Assembly: GCA_046233115.1 (NCBI GenBank)
Contig: JBJXHM010000003.1
Coordinates: forward strand, 62,001-126,000
DNA length: 64,000 nucleotides
Source of the DNA: JACOMY01 sp046233115
Lineage (GTDB): Bacteria; Pseudomonadota; Alphaproteobacteria; Kiloniellales; JACOMY01
Direction of reading: 5' to 3'
Shown here: positions 37,001-45,978 of the stretch, piece by piece
How the letters are laid out: each line of letters opens with the position of its first letter
Numbering within the stretch: the first letter of the stretch is position 1
Translations under genes and position numbers: made by a program
The notes under the pieces: model-generated
Told to the model about the DNA's origin: nothing
The model's input: the letters and a program-made list of their open reading frames with translations, nothing else
Database searches by the model: none

Positions 37001-38371
37001 ATGACATCCAAGATCTCTCAGTATCTGGAAGAATCGTCTCTCACCCTGTCCGGGCAGCTCCTGCAACAAGACGACCCTGGCTACGACGCGGCACGGAAGG
37101 TCCACAACGGCTTGATCGACAAGCGCCCCGCGGCGATCGCTCGCTGTTGCGGCGTTGCGGATATCGCTGATGCCGTGAAGATGGCGCGCGACCTGGACCT
37201 GGAGATCGCGGTGCGTGGCGGCGGGCACAATGTCGCCGGACGGGCCACGGTGGACGGCGGCCTGATGATCGACCTCTCGACCATGAAGGGGATCCACATC
37301 GACCCCGCGGGCCGCAAGGCACGTGCCCAGGGGGGCACCACCTGGGCGGGGTTCAACCGCGAAACCCAGCTACACGGCCTCGCCACCACCGGCGGCGTGG
37401 TCTCCACCACCGGCATCGCCGGCCTGACCCTGGGCGGCGGTATCGGCTGGCTGATGAGCCAGCACGGCCTGGCGCTGGACAACCTGCTCTCGGTCGAGCT
37501 GGTGACCGCACAGGGCGAGGTGCTGCGGGCCAGCGCGGAGGAGAACCCCGACCTCTTCTGGGGCCTGCGCGGCGGCGGCGGCAACTTCGGCATTGCCGCC
37601 TCCCTCGAGTACCGGCTGCACGCGGTCGGGCCGATGGTGACCGGCGGCATCGCCGCTCACACCTTCGACCAGGCGCTGGACCTGCTGCGCTTCTACCGCG
37701 ACGCCACGCAAGACCTGCCGGACGAGATGGTGGCCTTCGCCGGCCTCCTCTTCGCCCCCGACGGCTCCGGCAACCGCCTGGCGGCGTTGGTGCCCGGGCA
37801 CTGCGGCGCGGCCGAGGCCGGCTCCCGCGCGATGCAGCCGATCAAGGGCTTCGGCAGCCCGGTACTCGACGTCATCGGGCCGATCCCCTACTCCAACCTC
37901 AACCAGATGCTGGATGCGGCCTTCCCGAAGGGGGCGCTGAACTACTGGAAGTCGAACTTCCTGACGGAACTGAGTGACGGGCTCTTCGAGACCATGATCG
38001 ACTGTTTCGAGCGCTGCCCCGCGCCGATGGGCAGCCTGCTGCTGGAGCACTTCCACGGAGCGGCGACTCGCGTGGGGGCGACCGACACGGCCTTCCCGCA
38101 TCGCCGGCCGGGCTACAACGTCGTGATCATCTCACAGTGGACCGACCCGGCCGCCAATGAAGCCTGCATCGCCTGGGGCAAGGAGACCTATGCGGCGCTT
38201 TCACCCTACTTCGCTCCCGGACGCTACGTGAACTACCTGGGTGACGACGAGGGCTTCGATGCCGTAGCCGCCGCCTATGGCCCCAACTACGCCAGGCTCA
38301 AGGAACTCAAGGCCATCTACGACCCGGACAACGTCTTCCACATGAACCAGAACGTGACGCCAAACGGTTAG
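37001..38371 (+). CDS. FAD-linked oxidase with BBE domain (second of two)
   Basis: 456 residues, with the same architecture as the flavoprotein at 24446. The FAD-attachment His is in VRGGGHNVAGRA (about 70); no second attachment Cys is seen in TTGGVVSTTGIAGLTLGGG. GGGGNFGIAASLEYRL closes the FAD domain, and the BBE element is YVNYLGDDE (about 410) with HMNQNVTPNG at the end. Predicted role: O2-dependent oxidation of an alcohol, sugar or amine with mono-covalent FAD. It has no signal peptide and lies behind the AT-rich divergent region. The two proteins share blocks but are clearly diverged paralogues. Confidence 0.9.
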   Translation: MTSKISQYLEESSLTLSGQLLQQDDPGYDAARKVHNGLIDKRPAAIARCCGVADIADAVKMARDLDLEIAVRGGGHNVAGRATVDGGLMIDLSTMKGIHIDPAGRKARAQGGTTWAGFNRETQLHGLATTGGVVSTTGIAGLTLGGGIGWLMSQHGLALDNLLSVELVTAQGEVLRASAEENPDLFWGLRGGGGNFGIAASLEYRLHAVGPMVTGGIAAHTFDQALDLLRFYRDATQDLPDEMVAFAGLLFAPDGSGNRLAALVPGHCGAAEAGSRAMQPIKGFGSPVLDVIGPIPYSNLNQMLDAAFPKGALNYWKSNFLTELSDGLFETMIDCFERCPAPMGSLLLEHFHGAATRVGATDTAFPHRRPGYNVVIISQWTDPAANEACIAWGKETYAALSPYFAPGRYVNYLGDDEGFDAVAAAYGPNYARLKELKAIYDPDNVFHMNQNVTPNG

Positions 38372-38382
38372 GCTGTCCGGCC

Positions 38383-40200
38383 TCACGCCTTGGCGCGGCA
38401 CCAGAAGCGGTACATCGACAGGAAGGTCTCCGGCGCCTCGGCCTCGAAGCGGTCCCAAAGCGCGAGATCGCCCTCGGCCGCCGGGTCGGGATGGCGCGCT
38501 CGAAAGCCCTGCCGGACCGCCGGGTCGAGGATCTCGAAGCCGACGAAGGAGAGGTCCAGAGCCTCCAGCATGCCGGCGATTTCTGGCAGGGTGAAATCGC
38601 TCTCCTGGCCGTGGAACAGTAGGTCGCGCAAACCATCCAGGTCGTAGGCGTCGGCAAAGCGTAGGACGAAGGCCAGGGCCTGCTGCCCCTGCGCCTGCCG
38701 CAAGATCTCAGCCCTGGCCCGGCGGAGCTGCGCGGCATCGGCCCGGGCGGGATCGGCGCCCAACAGGCGCCGCGCCTCGGCCAGCGGGGCGCGGGCGCGG
38801 CGGCTGTAGAGCGCGATGCGCATGAAGCCACCGGGCGCCAGCAGTTTGCGCAGCTCCCGCCAGCCGGCCAGCGGATCGGCCAGGTGATGCAGCACGCCAA
38901 AGCTCTCGATCACCGCAAAGCGCGCGTCCAGGCTGCCAAGCGCCAGGATGTCGGCCTGGGCGAAGCGGATGTTGGCGAGGCCCAGAGCCTCGGCCCGTTC
39001 CCAGCCGTAGGCCAGCGCCGTTCGCGAGAGGTCGAGCGCCGTCACCTCGGCCCCGGCGAAGCGGCAGGCGCTGCGCAGCGCCTGCTCGCCGGTGCCGCAG
39101 CCGGCGATCAGCAGCGGCAGCGGGTCCGGGTCCGGCAGCTCCGCCTCCGAGAGCCAGGGAAAGAGTCCCTTGAGCACGGCCGGCAGGGGCCGCGGCTCCG
39201 GCAGATTGGTCGCCAGCCAGCAGGGATAGGGGTTAGCCTCGTAGTGCGCCTGCACCGCTTGCGATACCTCTGCCTCGATCGGGGTGACGGCGGGCAGCGC
39301 CGCGGCGAGCGCCTGGCGCCGGCGCGGCGCCTCGAAGAGACGCTCCTGCGCCTCCTGCAGCAAGGGCGTGGCACCGCCGGGCAACGCCGGTACCGCCTCG
39401 ACCTCGGGCAAGCGGCGATAGGCGGCGAGCACCAGGGTGCGGGCATCCAGCAGGCCGCCCGGCGCGGCCGCCCAGTCGCGTTCCAGCGCCGCCACGGCCG
39501 CAGTCTCCGGCTCACTCTCCAGCCAGGCATGGGCGGAGAGATCGGCCTGCAGAGCCAGGGCCGCGAGCGGCTCCGGCGTGAGCGCGATCAAGCCAGCCGG
39601 CAGGCCCGGCCGGCCGAGCCGGCTGAAGGCCAGGCGGCGCAGCGCGGTCAGCAGCCCCTCGATCGGCAGCGCGGTCTGCAGCGCACGGGCCAGCAGCCAG
39701 AGCCAGAGCGGGTCGGCCAGCAAGGCCTGGCTGGCCGGGTCCTGCAGCGCCGCGGCGAGGGCATTGCCGTCCGGAGTCTGTGCCGCCGCCATCAAGGCGC
39801 CGAGACCGGGATGCAGCCTGATGGCCGAAAGCACCGGCGCAGCGATGTCGAGCGGGCTAACGTCGTCGGCCCGCAGCAGGCTCAGCAAGGTGGCGCGCGC
39901 CGGCTCGCCCGCGCCGGAGAGATCGGCCCCGGCCAGTGCTTGCGCCAGGGCCAGGCGGTGGCGGCGCGTGGACTGCGCCTGCAGGGCCTGAAAGTGGAGC
40001 TGCAGCGCCTCCTGTGGACGCCCCGCGCGGCCGAGCGCCAGCCCCATGCGGTGTGCCAGACTGCCGTCACCCGGTGCCGCCTGCCAGGCCCGCCGGTAGG
40101 CCTGGCTGGCGCCGGCAAGGTCGCCAGCCGCGAGCGCGGCCAGGGCCTGTTGCAGGGCGGCCTCCGCAGCCGGCTTAGAAGCGCTTTCGTTGCTGTCCAT
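38383..40200 (-). CDS. TPR-containing SAM-dependent methyltransferase
   Basis: 605 residues from the ATG at 40200; a start 19 codons earlier lacks a ribosome site. The N-terminal third has TPR-like helices (ALAALAAGDLAGASQAYRRAW, MGLALGRAGRPQEALQLHF). The sequence QAHYEANPYPCW (about 318) is a hallmark of this family and precedes the class I methyltransferase domain with IAGCGTGEQAL (about 365) and VIESFGVLHHLADP (about 430). Substrate unknown; TPRs suggest a protein partner or substrate. It is Leu/Ala/Arg-rich, with no signal peptide. It is convergent with the flavoprotein gene and follows the aroG terminator, so it is transcribed alone. Confidence 0.88.
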   Translation of the reverse strand: MDSNESASKPAAEAALQQALAALAAGDLAGASQAYRRAWQAAPGDGSLAHRMGLALGRAGRPQEALQLHFQALQAQSTRRHRLALAQALAGADLSGAGEPARATLLSLLRADDVSPLDIAAPVLSAIRLHPGLGALMAAAQTPDGNALAAALQDPASQALLADPLWLWLLARALQTALPIEGLLTALRRLAFSRLGRPGLPAGLIALTPEPLAALALQADLSAHAWLESEPETAAVAALERDWAAAPGGLLDARTLVLAAYRRLPEVEAVPALPGGATPLLQEAQERLFEAPRRRQALAAALPAVTPIEAEVSQAVQAHYEANPYPCWLATNLPEPRPLPAVLKGLFPWLSEAELPDPDPLPLLIAGCGTGEQALRSACRFAGAEVTALDLSRTALAYGWERAEALGLANIRFAQADILALGSLDARFAVIESFGVLHHLADPLAGWRELRKLLAPGGFMRIALYSRRARAPLAEARRLLGADPARADAAQLRRARAEILRQAQGQQALAFVLRFADAYDLDGLRDLLFHGQESDFTLPEIAGMLEALDLSFVGFEILDPAVRQGFRARHPDPAAEGDLALWDRFEAEAPETFLSMYRFWCRAKA

Positions 40201-40264
40201 GTCGGCAGACAAAGCAAGCGGCGGCGGATTTGGCAAGCACGCGGGAACTGCCCGCAAACAGAAA

Positions 40265-40293
40265 GGGCGGCCCGCCTACGAAGCGGGCCGCCC
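40265..40293 (-). terminator. Strong hairpin terminator of the DAHP synthase gene
   Basis: GGGCGGCCCGC (40265-40275) and GCGGGCCGCCC (40283-40293) form a perfect 11-bp GC stem with a 7-nt loop, 30 bp after the aroG stop. On the minus strand it is followed by TTTCTG. This is a well-formed intrinsic terminator. Confidence 0.8.
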
Positions 40294-40322
40294 TCTCGTT
40301 CAGGAACGCTCTCGGGGTCCGC

Positions 40323-41705
40323 CTAGGCGACCGCCGCGTTGCGGCTGGCCTCCTCCTTGCGAGCGGCGTTCAGGTTCTCGGCGATCAGGAAGGCCAGCTC
40401 CAGCGCCTGGCTGGCGTTGAGTCTGGGATCGCAGTGGGTGTGGTAGCGGTCGGCCAGGGTCTCGTCGGTGATCGCCTGGGCACCACCGGTGCACTCGGTC
40501 ACCTCCTTGCCGGTCATCTCCACGTGCACGCCGCCGGGATAGGCGCCCTCGCCGCGCATCACGTTGAAGAAGCCCTCGACCTCGGACAGGATCCGGTCGA
40601 AGGGCCGGGTCTTGAAGCCGCTGGACGACTTGATGGTATTGCCGTGCATCGGATCGCAGGACCAGATCACCTTGCGGCCGGCCTTCTTCACCGCACGCAC
40701 CAGCGGCGGCAGGGCCTTCTCGACCTTATCCGAGCCCATGCGGCTGATCAGGGTCAGGCGGCCGGCCTCGTTCTCCGGATCCAGGCGGTCGATCAGGCGC
40801 AGCAAGTCGTCCGGTTGCAGGGTCGGCCCGCACTTCATGCCGATCGGGTTCTTGATGCCGCGCATGAACTCGACGTGGGCGCCGTCCAGGTCGCGGGTGC
40901 GCTCGCCGATCCAGATCAGGTGCGCCGAGCAGTCGTACCACTGCCCGGTCAGGCTGTCGGTGCGGGTCAGCGCCTCCTCGTAGCTCAGCAGCAGCGCCTC
41001 GTGGCTGGTGTAGAAGCTGGTCTCGCGGAGCTGCGGCACGCTCTCGGCGGTCAGGCCGCAGGCCGACATGAAGGCCACCGCCTCGTCGATGCGGTTGGCC
41101 ATGTCTTCGTAGCGCGCGCCCTGCGGCGAGTCGGCGACGAAGCTCATGTTCCACTGGTGCACCTTGTGCAGGTCGGCGAAACCGCCGCTGGCGAAGGCGC
41201 GCAGCAGGTTCAGGCTGGAGGCCGCCTGGTGATAGGCGCGCAGCATGCGGTTCGGATCGGGCTCACGCGCGCCGGCCTCGAAGGCGATGTCGTTGACGAT
41301 GTCGCCGCGATAGCTCGGCAGCTCCACGCCGCCCACCGTCTCGGTATCGGCCGAGCGGGGCTTGGCGAACTGGCCGGCCATGCGGCCGACCTTCACCACC
41401 GGGCAGGAGGCGCCGAAGGTCAGCGCGACCGCCATCTGCAGCAGCACCCGGAAGGTGTCGCGGATGGTGTTGGCATGAAACTCGGCAAAGGACTCGGCAC
41501 AGTCGCCGCCCTGGAGGAGAAAGGCCTCGCCATTCGCCACCTTGGCAAGCTCCGCCTTCAGGCGGCGCGCCTCACCGGCGAAGACGAGCGGCGGCTGTTG
41601 GGCCAACTCGCTCTCCACCGCTTGCAGGGCCGCCTGATCGGCGTAGGTCGGCACCTGCTTGATTTCCTTGCCGCGCCAACTGCGCGGGTTCCAGCTTTCC
41701 ACCAT
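40323..41705 (-). CDS. Class II 3-deoxy-7-phosphoheptulonate (DAHP) synthase
   Basis: 460 residues. It condenses phosphoenolpyruvate and erythrose 4-phosphate in the first step of the shikimate pathway. Class II (plant/AroH type) motifs: LLQGGDCAESFAEF (metal Cys, about 65), VGRMAGQFAKPRS (about 107), GIKNPIGMKCGPT (about 283), CDPMHGNT (metal His, about 350) and EMTGKEVTECTGG (metal Glu, about 398), with DPRLNASQALE at the end. It is single-gene, bounded by the strong terminator downstream. Confidence 0.95.
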   Translation of the reverse strand: MVESWNPRSWRGKEIKQVPTYADQAALQAVESELAQQPPLVFAGEARRLKAELAKVANGEAFLLQGGDCAESFAEFHANTIRDTFRVLLQMAVALTFGASCPVVKVGRMAGQFAKPRSADTETVGGVELPSYRGDIVNDIAFEAGAREPDPNRMLRAYHQAASSLNLLRAFASGGFADLHKVHQWNMSFVADSPQGARYEDMANRIDEAVAFMSACGLTAESVPQLRETSFYTSHEALLLSYEEALTRTDSLTGQWYDCSAHLIWIGERTRDLDGAHVEFMRGIKNPIGMKCGPTLQPDDLLRLIDRLDPENEAGRLTLISRMGSDKVEKALPPLVRAVKKAGRKVIWSCDPMHGNTIKSSSGFKTRPFDRILSEVEGFFNVMRGEGAYPGGVHVEMTGKEVTECTGGAQAITDETLADRYHTHCDPRLNASQALELAFLIAENLNAARKEEASRNAAVA

Positions 41706-41830
41706 CTCTCGGGTCTCTTCTTCGGCTTAGTCTTTTGGCCCCGGCCAGCCGGCGGCTGCAGGGGCCGCGACCATAATGCCAAGATGGGCAGAAATCCACC
41801 AAGAGCTAGCACCAGGGGCGAACAGGGCCG

Positions 41831-42502
41831 CTATGCGGTCACACCATCGCTCAGCTGTTGCAGGAATGCGCCATAGGTCTCCTCGCCCTGGGCGCCGCTC
41901 AGCAGGTAGCGGCCCTGGAAGATCATCGCCGGAACGCCGTGGATGCCCTTCTGCAGCCAGTAGGCCTCCACCTGCCGCACCTCCTCGGCATAGCGCTCCT
42001 CGGCCAGCACGGCAGCGGCCTCGGTCTCGTCCAGACCGGCACGGCCGGCGGCCGCGATCAGCACCGCGGGGTCGTCGACGCACTCCCGGCGCTGGAAATA
42101 GCTCTCGAAGAGCGCGAGCTTGAGGTCGGTCGCCCTGCCCGCCCGGTCGGCCCAGTGCAGTAGCCGGTGCGCCTTGAAGGTGTTCCAGATCCGCATGCCC
42201 GGAAAGTAGTCCATCGGGAAGCCGAGGCCCTCGCCCAGCGCCGTCAGGCGTGCCCGCGCGGCCTGGCTCTGCTCGGGCGTCGAGCCGTACTTCTCGGCCA
42301 CGTGCTCGCCCAGTTCCTGGCCCTCCGGCCCCATGTGGGGGTTCAGCTCGAAGGGGTGCCAATGGATCTCGGCCTGCTGGCCACGGGCCTCCAATGCCCG
42401 GCTGAGCTGACGATAGCCGACGATGCACCAGGGACAGACCACGTCGGAGACGATGTCGATCCTGAGCGCTGCGTTCTCGTCCTGGGGGCCTTCCTGGTCC
42501 AT
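41831..42502 (-). CDS. DsbA-family thiol oxidoreductase (FrnE-like)
   Basis: 223 residues without a signal peptide, so cytosolic. The thioredoxin-fold active site is VCPWCIVG (CPWC, about residue 25), followed by the long helical insertion of FrnE/DsbA-like proteins (GMRIWNTFKAHRLLHWAD, about 105) and the cis-Pro loop GVPAMIFQGRYLLSGAQ (about 190). Members are cytosolic disulfide isomerases/oxidoreductases linked to oxidative-stress tolerance. It is divergent from exoD. Confidence 0.9.
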   Translation of the reverse strand: MDQEGPQDENAALRIDIVSDVVCPWCIVGYRQLSRALEARGQQAEIHWHPFELNPHMGPEGQELGEHVAEKYGSTPEQSQAARARLTALGEGLGFPMDYFPGMRIWNTFKAHRLLHWADRAGRATDLKLALFESYFQRRECVDDPAVLIAAAGRAGLDETEAAAVLAEERYAEEVRQVEAYWLQKGIHGVPAMIFQGRYLLSGAQGEETYGAFLQQLSDGVTA

Positions 42503-42697
42503 GGTTCGTCCTCGCTTTCATCTCGGCTCGCGACCGGCCGTCAGATCATCGGAGTACCGCTGAGCGGACTGGCCAGACATCTCTCTACGCATTAGGCTAA
42601 CCCCCCGCCGCCGAACAGGTTTTCGGCGGTGGGCGCTGCGTACTGCCCTGCCTGGCAGTGCGCGGTACTTTCGACGGGAACGGCAAGAGGTACCTGC

Positions 42698-43309
42698 ATG
42701 AAGCAGCCACGCATCGACGATGGCTCGCTCGAGGTCCGGCTACCGACCTCGAGAATCCTGGAGCGTCTGCTCGACGAGGCCGAAGGAGAGGGCATTACCC
42801 TGGAGTGGATCGTGGCCCACCTGCGCGATCGCTCCTTCGGCATCGTCATGCTGCTGATCGCCCTGGTCGGTCTGGTGCCGGGTATCGCGACGATAGCCGG
42901 CCTCTTGCTGGCGGTTCCGGCGGTGCAAATGATCCTGGCCCACCACGGCCCGGTGCTACCAAGGGTCGTGGGCCGGCGGCGGATCTCGCGGCGCGGCTTC
43001 GAGAAGCTGGTGCTGCGCCTGATCCCGGTGCTGCGCTGGATGGAGCGCTTCGTGCGGCCACGCTGGAGCACCCCGATCGAATCGACCAAGCGGGCGGTCG
43101 GCTTCGTCATCCTGCTGCTCTGCGTCACCCTGCTGGCCCCTATTCCCTTCAGTCACGTGCTGCCGCTGCTGTCGGTCATGCTGCTCGCCTTCGCCTTCCT
43201 GGAGGAGGATGGCATCTGCCTGGCCCTCGCCCTCTTCCTGGCGCTGGTCTCGATCGCGGTCTCCATCGCTACGGTCTGGGGAACGGTCGAGGCGGGGCTG
43301 TTGCTCTAG
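42698..43309 (+). CDS. ExoD family membrane protein
   Basis: 203 residues from the ATG at 42698 (AAGAGG upstream); a longer reading adds 23 residues without conservation. An amphipathic N-terminus (ERLLDEAEGEGITLEWIVAHL) is followed by about four hydrophobic segments, including FGIVMLLIALVGLVPGIATIAG (about 50-70) with the family's P-G turn. ExoD proteins affect exopolysaccharide production and alkaline tolerance in rhizobia; the molecular function is unknown. It ends 5 bp from the convergent gor gene. Confidence 0.9.
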   Translation: MKQPRIDDGSLEVRLPTSRILERLLDEAEGEGITLEWIVAHLRDRSFGIVMLLIALVGLVPGIATIAGLLLAVPAVQMILAHHGPVLPRVVGRRRISRRGFEKLVLRLIPVLRWMERFVRPRWSTPIESTKRAVGFVILLLCVTLLAPIPFSHVLPLLSVMLLAFAFLEEDGICLALALFLALVSIAVSIATVWGTVEAGLLL

Positions 43310-43313
43310 CCTG

Positions 43314-44690
43314 CTACTCCGCCGCCATGCGGGTCTGATCGGGAACCGGCTCGCGCATGGTGACGAACTCCTCGGCCGAGGTCGGGTGGATGCCGACCGT
43401 GGCGTCGAAGTCGCGCTTGGTGGCGCCAGCCTTGATCGCCACCGCGATGCCCTGCAGCATCTCCGGCGTGTCGAGGCCGACCATGTGGCAGCCCACCACC
43501 TTCTGGCTCGCCCGCTCGACCACCAGCTTCATCAGGGTCTTCTCCTGATTGTCGGTCAGGGTGAAGCGCATCGGCCGGAAGGTGGAGCGGTAGATGTCGA
43601 GCGTTCCCAGCTTGGCCCGCGCCTCCTCCTCGGTCAGGCCGACCGAGGCCACCGGCGGCTGGCTGAAGACGGCCGAGGGAATGTTGCTGTGGTCCATCGG
43701 CGTGGGCTCGTTCAGGAAGAGCGTGCGGCTGAGCGCCATGGCCTCCGCGATCGCCACCGGGGTGAGCTGCACCCGGTCGGTCAGGTCGCCCAGCGCGAAG
43801 ATCGAGGGCAGGTTGGTGCGCGAGAAGGCATCGACCTTGATCGCACCGCTCTCGGTCAGGTGCACGCCCGCCTCCTCCAGGCCCAGGCCCTGGGTGTAGG
43901 GCTCGCGGCCGGTGGCATAGACCACGGCGTCGAAGCACTCGACCCTGCCGTCGGTGAAGGCGACCTCCAGGCCCTGCGGCGTCTTGCGGGTCTCCTCGAT
44001 GATCTGGTTGAAGATCAGATGGATGCCCTTCTTGGCCATCTCCTCGCCGAGGAAGCCGCGCACGTCGTCGTCGAAGCCGCGCAGCAGCTTGGGACCACGG
44101 TAGATCAGGGTGGTGTCGGCGCCCAGGCCGTTGAAGACGCCGGCGAACTCGACGGCGATGTAGCCGCCGCCGGCGAGCAGCACCTTCTTCGGCATCTCCG
44201 GCAGGAAGAAGAGGTCGTCGGAGACATAGCCCAGCTCGCTGCCCGGCGCCTCCGGACGGGTCGGGCGGCCGCCGGTGGCCACCACGATGCGCTCGGCGGT
44301 GTAGCGCTTGCCGCCGACCGAGACGGTGTGCGGGTCCAGCAGCACCGCCCTGCCCTCGTGCACCGTCACCCCGGCATTGGCCAGCAGCTTGCCATAGATG
44401 CCGTTGAGCCGCTTGATCTCCTTGTCCTTGTTGGCGATCAGGGTCGACCAGTCGAAGCGGCTCTCGCCGACGCTCCAGCCGTAGCCGTCGGCGTCATGAA
44501 AGTCCTCTCGGAAGTGCGAGGCGAAGACCATCAGCTTCTTGGGCACGCAGCCGATGTTGACGCAGGTACCGCCCAGCCAGCGCTCTTCCGCGACCGCGAC
44601 CCTGGCCCCGTAGGTGGCCGACATGCGGGCCATTCGGACGCCGGCCGAACCGGCGCCGATCACGTAGAGGTCGTAGTCGTAGGCGCTCAT
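43314..44690 (-). CDS. gor: Glutathione-disulfide reductase
   Basis: 458 residues. FAD motif GAGSAGVRMARMSA (about 12), redox-active disulfide GGTCVNIGCVPKKLM (about 40-55), NAD(P)H motif LLAGGGYIAVEFAGVFNG (about 172), and the C-terminal GIHPTSAEEFVTM with the catalytic His-Glu pair (about 435). It reduces GSSG with NADPH as a homodimer in the cytosol. Its upstream neighbour is chrA; the two stand in the same orientation 68 bp apart. Confidence 0.95.
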   Translation of the reverse strand: MSAYDYDLYVIGAGSAGVRMARMSATYGARVAVAEERWLGGTCVNIGCVPKKLMVFASHFREDFHDADGYGWSVGESRFDWSTLIANKDKEIKRLNGIYGKLLANAGVTVHEGRAVLLDPHTVSVGGKRYTAERIVVATGGRPTRPEAPGSELGYVSDDLFFLPEMPKKVLLAGGGYIAVEFAGVFNGLGADTTLIYRGPKLLRGFDDDVRGFLGEEMAKKGIHLIFNQIIEETRKTPQGLEVAFTDGRVECFDAVVYATGREPYTQGLGLEEAGVHLTESGAIKVDAFSRTNLPSIFALGDLTDRVQLTPVAIAEAMALSRTLFLNEPTPMDHSNIPSAVFSQPPVASVGLTEEEARAKLGTLDIYRSTFRPMRFTLTDNQEKTLMKLVVERASQKVVGCHMVGLDTPEMLQGIAVAIKAGATKRDFDATVGIHPTSAEEFVTMREPVPDQTRMAAE

Positions 44691-44758
44691 CTCTGTTCGC
44701 TCTCCTTGCTCCGGCTGTACCGCTTTACCGGTCAGATGGCGCGGGCGGCCTGCTTCGG

Positions 44759-45952
44759 CTAGGTCCCGGCGAGCACAGCGCCTGCGACGGCAGATAACAG
44801 GACCACCAACCAGGGCGGCACGCGCCAGCCCTCTAACAGCAGCAGGGCGACGGCGGCAATGGCAAAGTCCCGGGGGCCGCGGACGCCGGCGACGAAGACC
44901 GGGTCGTAGAGCGCGGCCAGCAGCAGCCCCACCACCGCGGCGTTGACCCCGGTCATGGCCGCGCGCACCCCCGGCCGGTGGCGCAGGAGTTGCCAGAAGG
45001 GCAGCGCCGCGAAGACCAGCAGGAAGGAGGGCAGGAAGATCGCCAGCAGGGCCAGCAGGGCGCCGGCAACGCCGTTCGGCGCGGGCTCCAGGCTGGCCCC
45101 CAGGAAGGCGGAGAAGCTGAGCAGCGGCCCCGGTACGGCCTGCGCTGCGCCATAGCCGGCCAGGAAATCGGTCTGGTCGATCCAGCCGGGCGCCACCACC
45201 GAGGACTCCAGAAGAGGCAACACGACGTGGCCGCCGCCGAAGATCAGCGAACCGGAGCGGTAGAAGGCCGAGGCGACCGCCAGAGCCTGGCTGGGAAAGA
45301 CGGCGGCCAGCAGTGGCAACAGGCCCAGCAAGGCCAGGAAGAGCAGGAAGCAGAGGCTTGCCACGCGGCGCCCGATCGGCACCACCAGAACGGCGCCCTC
45401 CTCCGGCTGCTTGCCCTTGCCGAAGAACAGCAGCCCCAGCAGCGCGCCCGCCAGCATCGCCAGAATCTGCTCCCAGGGGCTGTCCCAGAACAGCAGCAGC
45501 GCGGTCACCGCCAGCGCCAGGCTAAGGCGCCGTCTGTCCGGCGTCAGGCTGCGTGCCATGGCCCAGACCGCCTGGGCCACGACGGCGACGGCGGCGAGCT
45601 TCAGCCCGTGCAGCCAGCCGGTGCCGAACAGCCCTTCCAGGCCGCCCAAGCCATAGGCGAAGAGCAACATCAGCAGGGCGGAGGGCAGGGTGAATCCGGT
45701 CCAGGCCGCGAGCGCGCCCATGGGGCCGGCACGGGTCAGCCCGATGGCGATGCCGACCTGGCTGGAAGCCGGGCCGGGCAGGAACTGGGAAAGCGCCACC
45801 AGTTCGCCGTAGGTCCGCTCGTCGAGCCAGGCCAGCCGTTCGACGATGGCGCGGCGGAAGTAGCCCAGATGCGCGACGGGCCCACCGAAAGAGGTGAGCC
45901 CGAGCTTCAGAAAGACCAGGAAGACCTCGCGGGCGGAGCCCTGTCGCGCCAC
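44759..45952 (-). CDS. chrA: Chromate efflux transporter (CHR family, two-domain)
   Basis: 397 residues from a GTG at 45952 with GAAGG upstream; a longer reading overlaps gabD and has no membrane character. It has two homologous halves: LTSFGGPVAHLGYFRR (about 15) with QFLPGPASSQ, and LIFGGGHVVLPLLE (about 240) with QAVPGPLLSF. About ten to twelve membrane segments. CHR proteins expel chromate using the proton gradient; some bacterial members transport other oxyanions. It follows gabD by 26 bp and may share its transcript. Confidence 0.88.
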   Translation of the reverse strand: MARQGSAREVFLVFLKLGLTSFGGPVAHLGYFRRAIVERLAWLDERTYGELVALSQFLPGPASSQVGIAIGLTRAGPMGALAAWTGFTLPSALLMLLFAYGLGGLEGLFGTGWLHGLKLAAVAVVAQAVWAMARSLTPDRRRLSLALAVTALLLFWDSPWEQILAMLAGALLGLLFFGKGKQPEEGAVLVVPIGRRVASLCFLLFLALLGLLPLLAAVFPSQALAVASAFYRSGSLIFGGGHVVLPLLESSVVAPGWIDQTDFLAGYGAAQAVPGPLLSFSAFLGASLEPAPNGVAGALLALLAIFLPSFLLVFAALPFWQLLRHRPGVRAAMTGVNAAVVGLLLAALYDPVFVAGVRGPRDFAIAAVALLLLEGWRVPPWLVVLLSAVAGAVLAGT

Positions 45953-45978
45953 GCCCGCGGGACCTTCGATCGGGAGGC

